From contig NZ_LT629777.1 of the NCBI RefSeq assembly GCF_900105475.1, forward strand, positions 5,332,001 to 5,396,000: a stretch of 64,000 bases of DNA. The letters run 5' to 3'. Position numbers and translations under genes: made by a program. Position 1 is the first letter of the stretch. Each line of letters starts with the position of its first letter. Below the pieces are notes generated by a model, which saw only the letters and a list, made by a program, of their open reading frames with translations, did not search any database and had not been told where the DNA came from. Source of the stretch: Pseudomonas asplenii (lineage in GTDB: Bacteria; Pseudomonadota; Gammaproteobacteria; Pseudomonadales; Pseudomonadaceae). Shown here piece after piece: positions 35,090-43,983 of the stretch.

Positions 35090-35836
35090 ATGACTGAATC
35101 GCACCTTGCATCGGCACCCCAGGACCTCGCGGAGCAACATCAGGCGTTGGTTCTGATTGCCGAGGACGAACCTGAAATTGCCGACATCCTGAGCGCCTAT
35201 CTCAAGCGCAGCGGCTTCCAGACGGCCCATGCCCTGGATGGGCGGCGTGCCCTTGAACTGCATCAATCGCTCAAGCCCGACCTGGTGCTACTCGATGTCC
35301 TGATGCCGAAACTGGATGGCTGGATGGTGTTGGCCGAGATCCGGCATCGGGGCAATACCCCCGTGATCATGCTGACCGCGCAGGATCAGGACATGGACAA
35401 GTTGATGGGACTTCGTATCGGCGCCGACGACTACATTGTCAAACCGTTCAACCCGGCCGAAGTCGTCGCCAGAACCCAGGCGGTACTGCGTCGCTCGATC
35501 GCGCAGGGCTACGGCAGCCGCCAGAGCGTGCTGCGTGTCAATGCCTTTGAAATCGACATCGACAACCATGAAGTCAGCGTGCAGATCGGTGCACGCAAGC
35601 ACCCCCTCAGCCTGACGGTGACGGAATTCAGGTTGCTGGCGCAGTTGGCCAAAGCCCCCAAACGCGTATTCAGCCGCGCCGAGCTATTGGCCCTCTGCTC
35701 TCCTGAAAGTGACAGCCTTGAACGCACGGTCGACAGCCATATCAGCAAGTTGCGTAGAAAAATCGAAGACCTGGGCCTGGAGGGGATCCCGGCCAGCATC
35801 AGGGGAGTCGGCTACCGATTCGGGAGTGGCACATGA
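35090..35836 (+). CDS. OmpR-family response regulator (BaeR-like)
   Basis: A 248-residue regulator. Receiver domain: VLIAEDEPEIADILSAYL with the acidic pocket, phospho-acceptor Asp in DLVLLDVLMPKLDGW, and the switch Lys in YIVKPFNPAEVVAR. C-terminal winged helix: LTVTEFRLLAQLAKAPKRVF and LERTVDSHISKLRRKIEDL with GVGYRF. It overlaps the histidine kinase gene by 4 bases (ATGA), so the two form a coupled pair of the BaeSR/AdeRS type that usually controls efflux or envelope stress. No efflux operon is adjacent, so the targets are elsewhere or unknown. Confidence 0.93.
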   Translation: MTESHLASAPQDLAEQHQALVLIAEDEPEIADILSAYLKRSGFQTAHALDGRRALELHQSLKPDLVLLDVLMPKLDGWMVLAEIRHRGNTPVIMLTAQDQDMDKLMGLRIGADDYIVKPFNPAEVVARTQAVLRRSIAQGYGSRQSVLRVNAFEIDIDNHEVSVQIGARKHPLSLTVTEFRLLAQLAKAPKRVFSRAELLALCSPESDSLERTVDSHISKLRRKIEDLGLEGIPASIRGVGYRFGSGT

Positions 35837-36909
35837 AAGTCGCCAATAGCCTGAGCCGGCAGATCATTCTGTCGATGTCAGCCGTGGTGATGTGCGTGAT
35901 TGCACTCGCGCTCGTCGGGTCCTACGTGTTTTACGCGTTGCTCTGGATGTTCTGGCCACCGACGGACATTGACATGGACGAGTGGCTGCCCAGCGGCATG
36001 GAATGGGCCTGGATGGGGCTGATCACCTGCATCAGCCTGGCGGTCGGTGCCGTCGTGGCGATCAAATTGTCTCGCCGTATTCTCATGCCCTTGAACTCTG
36101 TCGCCGCCAGCCTTCGTCGCCTGGCCGATGGTGACCTCGATGCTCGTGCGATGGCTTCCGATCGTTCCCTGGCAGAAGCGACCTTGTTAGTGGATGACTT
36201 CAACAGCATGGCTACACGCTTGAAACGCATGGCCGAAGAGCAGTCTTTCTGGAACGCCGCCATCGCCCATGAACTGCGCACCCCGCTGACCATCTTGCGC
36301 GGCCGGCTGCAGGGGTTGGCCGAAGGTGTCTTCACACCGGACCAGGCCCAGTTCTACAGCCTGCTGAGCCAGGTGGAAGGGCTGACGCGCCTGATCGAAG
36401 ACCTGCGGGTCGTAGGCTTGGCAGACAATGGTTATCTCGAAGTGGATATCCGAAAGGCCGACCTGGCCGAGGAGATTGAGGCTGACGCGGCCCTGTTCGA
36501 ACCGGAACTGCTTGCCAGTGGGTTCGCGCTCCATCTGGACCTGCTCAAGCGCCCTCTGCAGTGTGACCCGGCCAGAATCCGCCAAGCCTTGCTGGCCATG
36601 CTGGAAAACCTTAGACAGCATGCCACCCCGGGAAATGTCAGCGTACGCCTGAGCAGCCAACATGGCCTGAATGTCTTGAGCGTCGCCGACGAAGGACCGG
36701 GGATCGATGAAGACTTTGCAACACATATCTTTGAACCGTTCCAACGCGGGGAAAGCTCTCGCTCCCGTGCTCAGGGAGGCAGCGGCCTGGGGCTTGCCGT
36801 CGTGCGCGCCATTGCCCTGGCCCATGCGGGTACCGTGACCTGCCGGAATCTGGAAAACGGTGGCACCGAATTCGAACTGAGCTGGCCCGAACAACAGGTA
36901 GCCATCTGA
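35833..36909 (+). CDS. Sensor histidine kinase (BaeS-like)
   Basis: A 358-residue membrane kinase. Two transmembrane helices (about 12-36 and 55-77) flank a very short periplasmic loop of about 20 residues, then a HAMP domain, the H-box AAIAHELRTPLTILRGRLQG, an N-box with ENLRQHATPG, G1 VADEGPGID and G2 GGSGLGLAVVRAIALAH. The short loop suggests sensing within the membrane or by a partner. It overlaps the response regulator stop by 4 bases. Two small genes follow on the same strand. Confidence 0.92.
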   Translation: MKVANSLSRQIILSMSAVVMCVIALALVGSYVFYALLWMFWPPTDIDMDEWLPSGMEWAWMGLITCISLAVGAVVAIKLSRRILMPLNSVAASLRRLADGDLDARAMASDRSLAEATLLVDDFNSMATRLKRMAEEQSFWNAAIAHELRTPLTILRGRLQGLAEGVFTPDQAQFYSLLSQVEGLTRLIEDLRVVGLADNGYLEVDIRKADLAEEIEADAALFEPELLASGFALHLDLLKRPLQCDPARIRQALLAMLENLRQHATPGNVSVRLSSQHGLNVLSVADEGPGIDEDFATHIFEPFQRGESSRSRAQGGSGLGLAVVRAIALAHAGTVTCRNLENGGTEFELSWPEQQVAI

Positions 36910-36932
36910 ATCCAACGCCCCCAGGTGAAAAC

Positions 36933-37142
36933 ATGTGGCTCTCCCTGTTCAGAGTTAATCGCCTTCAACACTATCGCCACTTTGCCTTGCTCGACACACA
37001 CGGACGCTGTATCGCTTTCAAGAGCTGCGAAGGGATTCCACAAAACGGCAAATGGGTGCAAGTCAACGAAATCAATCTGGTCTGGCTGAACCGAGCGCTG
37101 CCTGCACGCGCCTTGGCCAAGTCAATCACTCAACCCTTGTAG
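36933..37142 (+). CDS. Small hypothetical protein
   Basis: 69 residues: MWLSLFRVNRLQHYRHFALL then DTHGRCIAFKSCEGIPQNGKWVQV. No known domain recognised. A good ribosome site (AGGTGA, 5-6 bp before the ATG), and a position 23 bases after the kinase stop on the same strand, support a real gene. It has no signal peptide or membrane helix. Function unknown. Confidence 0.6.
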   Translation: MWLSLFRVNRLQHYRHFALLDTHGRCIAFKSCEGIPQNGKWVQVNEINLVWLNRALPARALAKSITQPL

Positions 37143-37162
37143 TTCACCCATGGATTGCATGT

Positions 37163-37540
37163 ATGCCTATTAATTATCGCGATCAAAACTTTGTTGATTT
37201 AGTGCTGCTGGAAGAGTCGGTAACGCTCTATAAGGACAAACTCAGACGGTTGCAGCGGTTCTGGATTCCCCTGCAAGAACGGACGCCTCATCTTGTATTA
37301 TCGCTATGGATCATTGGCGTTACCGCGTCGCTGTTCACCCAGTCCTATTACCACTGGTTATTTACGGCTCCGCTCATTTGCCTGTTGATCATCATCGAGA
37401 TCATTATCGAAGAAGTGCAAATCGACCTGTTGGTGATGACCGAGGAGACGCGTTATTTGCTCGACGTTACCCGCAATCTTTATCTCGGAACACTGAATTC
37501 AACCCCCTACACGTTACGCAAGCCAGGCCTTCCCTACTGA
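37163..37540 (+). CDS. Small membrane protein, hypothetical
   Basis: 125 residues from MPINYRDQNFVDLVLLEESV. A charged N-terminal segment with a basic helix (LYKDKLRRLQRFW) precedes two close hydrophobic helices, LVLSLWIIGVTASLF and WLFTAPLICLLIIIEIIIEE, and then a soluble tail with EETRYLLDVTRNLYLGTLN. No family is recognised. It lies 20 bases after the preceding small gene and may belong to the two-component unit. The start is uncertain. Confidence 0.55.
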   Translation: MPINYRDQNFVDLVLLEESVTLYKDKLRRLQRFWIPLQERTPHLVLSLWIIGVTASLFTQSYYHWLFTAPLICLLIIIEIIIEEVQIDLLVMTEETRYLLDVTRNLYLGTLNSTPYTLRKPGLPY

Positions 37541-37569
37541 TCGAGCACAACCACAAGTGCCCCCGGTAG

Positions 37570-38511
37570 TCAGACCTGCGCCCGCCGGGTTTCGGACGGT
37601 GACTCGCCAAACAACTCCCGGTAATGCGCAGCAAAGTGGCTCAGATGGAAGAAGCCCATGGCCACGGCCACCTCTCCGACGTTTTGGCTGCTGGCGGGGG
37701 TGGCGATCAAGCGTCGACGCACGGCATTGAGGCGCAGGTTTCGCAGGTACTCGACCGGACGCATGTCGGTCACCGCCTGGAAACTGTTCTGCAGCGTGCG
37801 CCGGCTCACCCGCAGGTGTTCACACAGATCGAGAATGCTCAGTGGTGCATCGCCGCTGGCGTCAATCAACTCCTGGCAACGCTTGACCAGATAAGCACTC
37901 ACGGCAAAGTTGCCACGACGGCAACGCACCTCGTCGGTAGCGTTGCTGAACAAATCGAGGAAAGCCGTGAGCAGTTCGTCCTCGAGCATTTTTTCAGCGG
38001 TTCGAGTGATAGCATCCGCATGTTCCAAAAGGTGACGAAACAGCGGGTAGATACGCTGGCGTATGCGCAGCAGTAACGCGTCATCCACACACAGTTGAGA
38101 ACGGGTGGTCAGGCGCTTGAGCTGATCGACGGACAATTCGAAAGCGGCCAGTTTGGCGAAACGTACCGTGTCGACGTTAAGGGCAAAAAAGTGCGTGCCC
38201 TCGGGAGCATGCAACACAAACTCCTCGCCATCGCGCAACAGCACGATGCTGTGTGTCCCCACTTGCTGCCCCTGTACCACGGGCGCACTGCCCAACGACA
38301 TGGCCGCGCACAGTCGCCCTTGGGGCGCGTGACCGCGCTGCACTACACGTTTGTCCAATACTTCCTGGAAGATTTGAAAACGGTCGGCAGACAACTGGCG
38401 CAGTTCACTGGTCAGGCAACCCCGGCCAAGTTGGTCATACACTTGCCGCCAACCCTGGATGGAGCCGGCGTGTTGTTGAGAGTCATTGAAGGTTCGAACT
38501 TCAGCAAGCAT
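37570..38511 (-). CDS. AraC family regulator (EutR-like N-terminus)
   Basis: A 313-residue regulator from MLAEVRTFNDSQQHAGSIQG, with GAGGA 9 bp upstream. The N-terminal ligand domain includes LTSELRQLSADRFQIFQEVL, RVVQRGHAPQGRLCAAMSLG and LLRDGEEFVLHAPEGTHF. The HTH domain shows ILDLCEHLRVSRRTLQNSFQ, and EVAVAMGFFHLSHFAAHYRE with the FHLSHFAAHY variant seen in EutR-type AraC proteins. A paralogue with the same layout is at 54718. It is the last gene beyond the MhpD-like hydratase (77-bp gap) and probably activates that aromatic operon. Confidence 0.88.
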   Translation of the reverse strand: MLAEVRTFNDSQQHAGSIQGWRQVYDQLGRGCLTSELRQLSADRFQIFQEVLDKRVVQRGHAPQGRLCAAMSLGSAPVVQGQQVGTHSIVLLRDGEEFVLHAPEGTHFFALNVDTVRFAKLAAFELSVDQLKRLTTRSQLCVDDALLLRIRQRIYPLFRHLLEHADAITRTAEKMLEDELLTAFLDLFSNATDEVRCRRGNFAVSAYLVKRCQELIDASGDAPLSILDLCEHLRVSRRTLQNSFQAVTDMRPVEYLRNLRLNAVRRRLIATPASSQNVGEVAVAMGFFHLSHFAAHYRELFGESPSETRRAQV

Positions 38512-38588
38512 GGTCGTCGTTCCTCGGTAGCCCCCGTTGTTGTTATCGGCCGGAAAGGGAATCAAGTCATCCATGACGATAGCCAGGT

Positions 38589-39368
38589 TCACACGGGGGC
38601 GCTGTCCGCAGTGAAAACCAAAGCCAGTTCCGTGCCAAACATCTGCAGACGATACGTCGAAGGCTCGATATCGATCGGCGCCAACAGCGCCCCGGACAAC
38701 ACCACCTGCCCGGCCTCCACGGGTTGACCGTCAGCCAGCAGACGGCGAATCAACCAGCACAGATTGGCCAACGGGTTGTCCTCACGCCCCAGGGTGTTGC
38801 CCTCACCGCAGAGCACGCCTGCACACTCCAGGCGGTACGCCACATTGGCGTGCTCCACGGGATCGAAAGCAGTGCGCGGGCCGAGGCAATAAAGACCCGC
38901 CGCCGCGTTATCGGCCAGAAAGGCCCCCACGCCGAAGGTCCAGCCCTGCCAACGGCAATCGGCAATTTCAAAAGCCGGCGCCACTTCCCCGATGGCGGCC
39001 AGAATGTCCGCATCCTGGTAGTCACCCGGCGCCAGGCTGCGCCCCAGCACGATCGCCACTTCGATCTCAAGCTTGGGCTGGATCAACCGAGACAGCGCCA
39101 CCGCCGTGTTCGGCCGGACACTCATGTGCTCAGTGAGGCCGCCATACACCGGCTCGTCGAGCCCCAGACGCTTTTGCGCGGCACGGCTGGCGAAAGCGAT
39201 CTTCCAGCCACTGCGTTGTTCGCCTGCGGCCAGGTACCTGTCCAGCGCCTGGCGTTGCAGCGCATACCCGGCAAGCACGTCCAGTGCCTCAGGTACCAGC
39301 GGCGCAATGGCTTGCGCCGTGCGCGCGGCATGCTGCAACCGATTCAATACCTCCCTGGTGTCACTCAT
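38589..39368 (-). CDS. 2-keto-4-pentenoate hydratase family (MhpD-like)
   Basis: 259 residues of the fumarylacetoacetase-like hydratase superfamily. It shows GWKIAFASRAAQKRLGLDEP, YGGLTEHM, PKLEIEVAIVLGRSL (metal-binding Glu), AIGEVAPAFEIADCRW and VVLSGALLAPIDIEPST. These enzymes hydrate 2-oxo-pent-4-enoate or decarboxylate and hydrate related dienoates after extradiol ring cleavage. Its ATG overlaps the stop of the upstream hydroxylase gene by 4 bases, so they are translationally coupled. No matching aldolase (MhpE) gene is nearby. Confidence 0.87.
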   Translation of the reverse strand: MSDTREVLNRLQHAARTAQAIAPLVPEALDVLAGYALQRQALDRYLAAGEQRSGWKIAFASRAAQKRLGLDEPVYGGLTEHMSVRPNTAVALSRLIQPKLEIEVAIVLGRSLAPGDYQDADILAAIGEVAPAFEIADCRWQGWTFGVGAFLADNAAAGLYCLGPRTAFDPVEHANVAYRLECAGVLCGEGNTLGREDNPLANLCWLIRRLLADGQPVEAGQVVLSGALLAPIDIEPSTYRLQMFGTELALVFTADSAPV

Positions 39369-40972
39369 GACAGTTGCTCCGCCAATTTGCGCAGTACACC
39401 TTCAAGCCGCTCGGGTGTGGTAATAGCGGCGACGAACCGGTCTGGACGCACCACGACGATGCAATCGCGCACTTTGGAGAACCACTCGCCCAGGCGATTA
39501 TCCACGTCCTCCACGCTGAGGGCGTCCGTGGCCGTCAAGGGTTGATGACGGCCAACGCCACTGCGCGAGCGATTGACCTGAATGAAGCGCATGTCCCAAC
39601 GTGCCCAAAAAGACACCGTGTCTTCGCTCAGTTGTTCACGTGGGTTGACCCGGTACCCAAGTACCGCATAGGAATTGCCGAGCACCTCATCCAGGCGCCG
39701 ACGCTGCCCTTGAGCGTCTTCGATATACGGTTGCACAAACAGCTGGCCGACCAGGTCGTCCTCGCGCAGTTCGGCACGCTCGTGATGAACCAGGCCCCTG
39801 GTGATGGTGGCCTTGGGTTTGAATTTGAACTCCAGCAAGTGCGAGCGCAGGTTGTCGACGGTGTTCACCGCCTGGAACAACCAGTCACGCACGCCGGCCA
39901 TCAATGGGTTGGTCAGCCCCAATACGGCGCCCATGTTGTCGGCCAGGGCCACCAGCTCGGTGGCGTGCCCGCGGCGCTCCTGGTCGTAGCTGGCAAGGAT
40001 CGCGTGGGAAGCGCGACCCTGGATGATTGCCGCCAGCTTCCAGGCCACATTGGCAACGTCGCGCAGCCCGGAGTTGAGCCCCTGCCCGGCCCAGGGCGGC
40101 GATATATGCGCGGCATCGCCCACCAGTGCCACACGCCCTTGGACAAACCGTGCAGCGACGCGTGAGTGGTGGGTATAGGCCCGTATACGGATGATGTTCA
40201 ACTGATCGACCGCATCGCCGATATGCCCACGGATCAGGTCGCGGATGGTGCCCTCCTCGCACATCTTCGCCTCATCTTCGCCCTCCATCAGCATGAACTC
40301 CCAGCGCCGCTGCTGGTACGGCAGGTAGATGCACACGAAGGGCCGCTGAGGGTCGGCATGCAGTGCGGTGTAGGGGGCATCCAAGGTGTCATTGGCGGTA
40401 TCGACCACCACCCATTTGCGCGGATGAGTCAGACCCAGCAGCTCGATACCGAGGGCTTTCCTTACCGTGGAGCGCCCGCCATCGGCACCGATGACATAGT
40501 CGGCGCGCAGTTGATAGACCTCGCCCCGGGCATCACGCACCTGCAAGCTCACCCCCTCGCCATCCTGCTCCAGTTCGAGCATTTCATGGCCTTGGCGCAA
40601 GGTGACACTGCTGCGCTGTACCAGGGTTTCGCGCAGCGTGCCTTCAAGCAACTGCTGCATGAAGATATTGCGCATTGGCCAACCGTAATGGGCGGTGCTC
40701 GGTTTGACCTCGGCAAAACAGACACCGCGCGCGTTGTAATAGCGCAGCGGCACATCGCAGATCATGTCACGCGCGGCCAGTTCGGCGATGCCGATACCCT
40801 GCAGCACACGCAGCGCCTCATCATCCATGCCCACCGCGCGCGGGTAAGGCAGTATGCAGTCGGCAAGTTCAAGGACGACGCAGTCGACACCGTACATCCC
40901 CATATAGTGCGCGGCTGTGATTCCGTTCGGCCCGCCGCCGACAATGACAACCTGGGTCTTCTCCTGCTTCAT
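39365..40972 (-). CDS. FAD-dependent aromatic hydroxylase (MhpA-like)
   Basis: A 535-residue class A flavoprotein monooxygenase. It shows the FAD motif VVIVGGGPNGITAAHYMGMY, the DG motif in YVIGADGGRSTVRKALGI, and GRVALVGDAAHISPPWAGQG-x-NSGLRD as in 3-(3-hydroxyphenyl)propionate and 4-hydroxybenzoate hydroxylases. The C-terminal thioredoxin-like part is present. It should hydroxylate a phenolic substrate with NAD(P)H to give a diol for ring cleavage. Coupled to the hydratase gene by a 4-base overlap. Confidence 0.9.
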   Translation of the reverse strand: MKQEKTQVVIVGGGPNGITAAHYMGMYGVDCVVLELADCILPYPRAVGMDDEALRVLQGIGIAELAARDMICDVPLRYYNARGVCFAEVKPSTAHYGWPMRNIFMQQLLEGTLRETLVQRSSVTLRQGHEMLELEQDGEGVSLQVRDARGEVYQLRADYVIGADGGRSTVRKALGIELLGLTHPRKWVVVDTANDTLDAPYTALHADPQRPFVCIYLPYQQRRWEFMLMEGEDEAKMCEEGTIRDLIRGHIGDAVDQLNIIRIRAYTHHSRVAARFVQGRVALVGDAAHISPPWAGQGLNSGLRDVANVAWKLAAIIQGRASHAILASYDQERRGHATELVALADNMGAVLGLTNPLMAGVRDWLFQAVNTVDNLRSHLLEFKFKPKATITRGLVHHERAELREDDLVGQLFVQPYIEDAQGQRRRLDEVLGNSYAVLGYRVNPREQLSEDTVSFWARWDMRFIQVNRSRSGVGRHQPLTATDALSVEDVDNRLGEWFSKVRDCIVVVRPDRFVAAITTPERLEGVLRKLAEQLS

Positions 40973-41034
40973 CGCTATTCACCGCTTTCTTGTTGTGGTT
41001 TCAATCACGCATCGCCGAAGCCGCACGCCTGTAA

Positions 41035-41637
41035 TCAGTGCAGCCCGTCCAGCCCTTTGACATCTTCAGCCTGCAGACCGCCCAGCCTTGCATGCAAGCG
41101 ACCACGGGTGGCGAAAGCCCAGATCACGATCACTTCATCCGGCGCAGGACCATCACCGAACATCAGCGACAGGCTGTCGTAGTGGGAACGCACATACAGG
41201 GCATCCTTGTGGGCCAGCGGTACATCAATGGTTGAACCCGGGCCGCCGCGCTTGCCGGTGGAAGGCACCCAGGACTTGCCGCCACCGAGCGCCAGGCGTA
41301 CCGGATCGGCGGCCGGGTTGGTCAGGAATGCGTTGCCATGTTCGTACTCGCCCTGGCTGCCCACCAGGCACGCCTTGCCATAGCTGACAATGTCACGGGA
41401 GGCGGCCAGCGCCTGGATACGACGACCGAACTCTTCACCCAACAGTGGCGAGGGCTCGACCAGTTCAGCCAGCGATTCGCTGTAGCGACCGGCATAGGGG
41501 TTGGCGATCACCGCAGCGACCGCGTATTTGAACAGCGGCTCGCCATCGGCCAACTGGCCGCTTTCGTTGGCCAGGGTTTCTTCGACAAAGCTGTACCATT
41601 TGCGGATGTGATAGGTAGCAAAATTCGCGATTTTCAT
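41035..41637 (-). CDS. DUF1185 / AA_synth family protein
   Basis: A 200-residue protein from MKIANFATYHIRKWYSFVEE. The family pattern is clear: AVAAVIANPYAGRYSESLAE, IVSYGKACLVGSQGEYEHGN, LALGGGKSWVPSTGKRGGPG, IDVPLAHKDALYVRSHYD and a final RLGGL. The family name (amino acid synthesis) has little support; it is seen in catabolic operons and may act on an amide or lactone. The ribosome site TGAGGCAACCCTG overlaps the stop of the VOC gene upstream. The longer open frame to 41784 covers that gene and is rejected. Confidence 0.85.
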   Translation of the reverse strand: MKIANFATYHIRKWYSFVEETLANESGQLADGEPLFKYAVAAVIANPYAGRYSESLAELVEPSPLLGEEFGRRIQALAASRDIVSYGKACLVGSQGEYEHGNAFLTNPAADPVRLALGGGKSWVPSTGKRGGPGSTIDVPLAHKDALYVRSHYDSLSLMFGDGPAPDEVIVIWAFATRGRLHARLGGLQAEDVKGLDGLH

Positions 41638-41647
41638 CAGGGTTGCC

Positions 41648-42097
41648 TCAAAGTGGGTCCAGTTTGAAATGTCGGCTCGGCGCACCAGCGGCCTTGAACC
41701 GGGCCTTACCGAGCGCATCGTCGTGTTCGGTTTCGAGGAAAAATTCCATGCGATTGCCGTCAGGGTCGTTGAAGTACACGCCATGGCCGATCTCGTGATC
41801 GGTGATCTTCACCACCTCGACGCCCTTGCCCAGCAACATGCCGTAGAGCTGACGCAGGGTGGTCATATCGCCGGCGATTTCCAGCCCATAGTGTTGCAGC
41901 CCAAGTCCGCCCTGATGGGCGCCAGGGTCTGCACGAATCAAGGCGATGTCGTGGTGCTTGCCGCCAAACGCCATCATCACCCAGCTCTCGCCTCGGGCAC
42001 TTTCGTGCATGCCCAGGATGTCGGCGTACCAGCGCGCCGACACGTCAGGATCAGTGACCCAGAGCGATAAATGGGTACGCAGGATCTCGACCTTCAT
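41648..42097 (-). CDS. VOC family protein, possible extradiol ring-cleavage dioxygenase
   Basis: A 149-residue single-module vicinal-oxygen-chelate protein. Metal-ligand candidates are His9 (RTHLSLWV), the His in LGLQHYGLEI and Glu in DGNRMEFFLE. Single-domain extradiol dioxygenases, glyoxalases and other VOC enzymes have this layout. Its place between a hydroxylase and hydratase gene suggests ring cleavage of a catechol-type product, although it is half the size of two-module extradiol enzymes. GAGG is 9 bp before the ATG. Confidence 0.85.
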   Translation of the reverse strand: MKVEILRTHLSLWVTDPDVSARWYADILGMHESARGESWVMMAFGGKHHDIALIRADPGAHQGGLGLQHYGLEIAGDMTTLRQLYGMLLGKGVEVVKITDHEIGHGVYFNDPDGNRMEFFLETEHDDALGKARFKAAGAPSRHFKLDPL

Positions 42098-42108
42098 GGC
42101 GATATACC

Positions 42109-43149
42109 TCAGGGCTGTTTGACGATGGATTGATGCCCGGCCTTGATCTGCGCCACGGCAGGTGTCCAGAGCACATCGGCGATCTCACTGAACTCGCGCC
42201 AATGCTTGTGCCAGCCATCACCGCCATTGTCGGACGTGAACAGGTGCCCATACTTGGTCCCCGCCACGATCTGTCGCGGGTTAGCCGGGTTGAAGGCAAT
42301 CGCCCAGACACAGGAGTTGGGCTGCTGCGGCAGGGGCAGCACGGTCCAACTGAGCGCGGCATCCCGGGACACCAGGATCTTGCTGGTGGTGCCGGGCGTG
42401 CCATCGGAAATACTCAGGTACAGCTCGTTCTGCGTACCCAACGGCGCGTTCATGGCACGCAGGTAGTACAGACCGAAAGCTTCGCGGCCGATGATGCCGG
42501 TCCAGGTCAGCCCCTCATCCAGGCTGCGATAGACCGCATTGACGCAGACCACCACGATGACCTTCGCACCGTGATTGGGCAGTACCACGATGTTGTGGAT
42601 GTCCGAGTTGTAGTCCCACAACAACCGGTCGTCGACGCGAGTCCAATGGTCGCCGCCGTCGCGGGAATGGAACAACCCGCCCTCCTCAAGGCCGAACCAC
42701 AGCTGGTTGCGGTCGCCAGGATCATAGGCGAAAGCCAGCAGGCGCGGACGACTGACGCCTTCGCAGAACTCCGGGATTTCCACCGGCGCGCGATCCCAGC
42801 CAAGGCCACCATCCAGGGTCCGCCATAACACGGCGCGCGAAGGCGCACCGGTGCCGACGAATATCCGTTGGGCGTCCTGAGGGTCGACGGCGACTTTCCA
42901 CACCGTCTGCCCATTGAACGGCGAATCGACCCGCTGCCAATGGCCACCGGTGTCATGGCTGACGCACAAGCCTACGTCCGTACCGGCATAGATCACCTCG
43001 GGCGCGTCAGGATGAAAGCTCAGGGATCGGGTGATTGCATCGAACTCAAGGTCCTGTCCCAAGCCCAGGCGATGCCAGCTACGGCCATCGTCGGCACTGC
43101 GGATCACCGCTTGCCCGACGGTGGCCACCAGAAAGGTTCCGTCACTCAT
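42109..43149 (-). CDS. BNR/sialidase-like beta-propeller protein, cytosolic
   Basis: About 346 residues with repeated Asp-box motifs: SADDGRSWHRLG, SHDTGGHWQRVD, TLDGGLGWDR, SRDGGDHWTRVD, SLDEGLTWTG, SRDAALSWTV and TSDNGGDGWHKH, spaced as blades of a beta propeller. There is no signal peptide or membrane helix, so unlike most sialidase-type or photosynthesis-assembly (Ycf48) relatives it appears cytosolic. It is encoded inside the aromatic operon between SDR and VOC genes. Its role there is unknown; it could be a lactonase-like enzyme or a scaffold. ATG 43149 with GGAG 8 bp upstream is preferred to the GTG at 43152. Confidence 0.8.
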   Translation of the reverse strand: MSDGTFLVATVGQAVIRSADDGRSWHRLGLGQDLEFDAITRSLSFHPDAPEVIYAGTDVGLCVSHDTGGHWQRVDSPFNGQTVWKVAVDPQDAQRIFVGTGAPSRAVLWRTLDGGLGWDRAPVEIPEFCEGVSRPRLLAFAYDPGDRNQLWFGLEEGGLFHSRDGGDHWTRVDDRLLWDYNSDIHNIVVLPNHGAKVIVVVCVNAVYRSLDEGLTWTGIIGREAFGLYYLRAMNAPLGTQNELYLSISDGTPGTTSKILVSRDAALSWTVLPLPQQPNSCVWAIAFNPANPRQIVAGTKYGHLFTSDNGGDGWHKHWREFSEIADVLWTPAVAQIKAGHQSIVKQP

Positions 43150-43161
43150 CACTGATGCTCC

Positions 43162-43956
43162 TCAGATATAGATGCCACGGGTCAAACCGCCATCGATGCC
43201 GATGGATTCACCGGTCACCGCACCCGCCTTGGGCGACGCCAGGAAACCAATCAGCCAGCCCATTTCAATCGGTGCGAGGGTCCGGCGAATCGGTGTGGAA
43301 TCGATGTAGGCATGCTCGACCTGTTCTGCGGTCTTGCCCTGCTTGAGCGCTTCGCGTTCGTACAGTTCCTGGATATGCGGGGTGTCGACGACGCCTGGGT
43401 GAATCAGGTTGACCGTGATCCCCGAAGGCCCCAACTGGTCGGAGAGGGTTTTGGTCATGTGGGCGATCGCCAGATTGCGCATCCCCGAGAGCACTTTGCT
43501 GCTGCGCCCGGTGAGCCCGCCGATATTGATGATCCGACCAAAGCCGGTGGCTTTCATGTGCGGGGTCACGGCCTTGGCGCAGCGGAAGTAGCCGATCACC
43601 TTGGTGTTGAGGTCCGACAGCAACTCATCGTCGCCAGCGTGCTCGATATCATTGCGTACGACACCAGACGGCGCCGCCGCGCCATTGACCAGAATGTCGA
43701 TACGGCCAAAATGCTTGTAGGCGGCCTCGACCATCTCCGATACCGCCGACATGTCATTGGTGTCGCAGAACAGCGGCAGCACTTCATTGCCGGTCTGTGC
43801 GCTGATCTCTTCGGCAGCCAACTGCAGGAACGACATGCGACGTGCACAGATCACCACCTTGCAGCCTTCTTCAGACAGAAAACGCGCCACTTCCTTGCCG
43901 ATGCCCATGCCGCCACCGGTGACAATGGCCACGCGGCCTTTCAATTCCAGATCCAT
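43162..43956 (-). CDS. Short-chain dehydrogenase/reductase
   Basis: 264 residues, classical SDR: IVTGGGMGIGKEVARFLSEE, LVNGAAAPSGV, INIGGLTGRSSKV with Ser replaced by Gly in the usual NISS stretch, GMRNLAIAHMTKTLSDQLGP, and VNLIHPGVVDTPHIQ. The catalytic Tyr-x3-Lys is not evident: the expected YxxxK position reads GMRNLAI, as in divergent SDRs. It may therefore be a non-oxidoreductase or use different chemistry. GAGG precedes the ATG. It sits between aldehyde dehydrogenase and BNR genes. Confidence 0.85.
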   Translation of the reverse strand: MDLELKGRVAIVTGGGMGIGKEVARFLSEEGCKVVICARRMSFLQLAAEEISAQTGNEVLPLFCDTNDMSAVSEMVEAAYKHFGRIDILVNGAAAPSGVVRNDIEHAGDDELLSDLNTKVIGYFRCAKAVTPHMKATGFGRIINIGGLTGRSSKVLSGMRNLAIAHMTKTLSDQLGPSGITVNLIHPGVVDTPHIQELYEREALKQGKTAEQVEHAYIDSTPIRRTLAPIEMGWLIGFLASPKAGAVTGESIGIDGGLTRGIYI

Positions 43957-43983
43957 AGCAATTACCTCGTGTGATTATTCAGT

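Noticed and set aside
36590..36660. Possible frameshift in the N-box of the BaeS-like kinase
   Set aside because: ENLRQHATPG aligns with the usual NALRHATPG spacing, and G1 and G2 boxes follow in frame.
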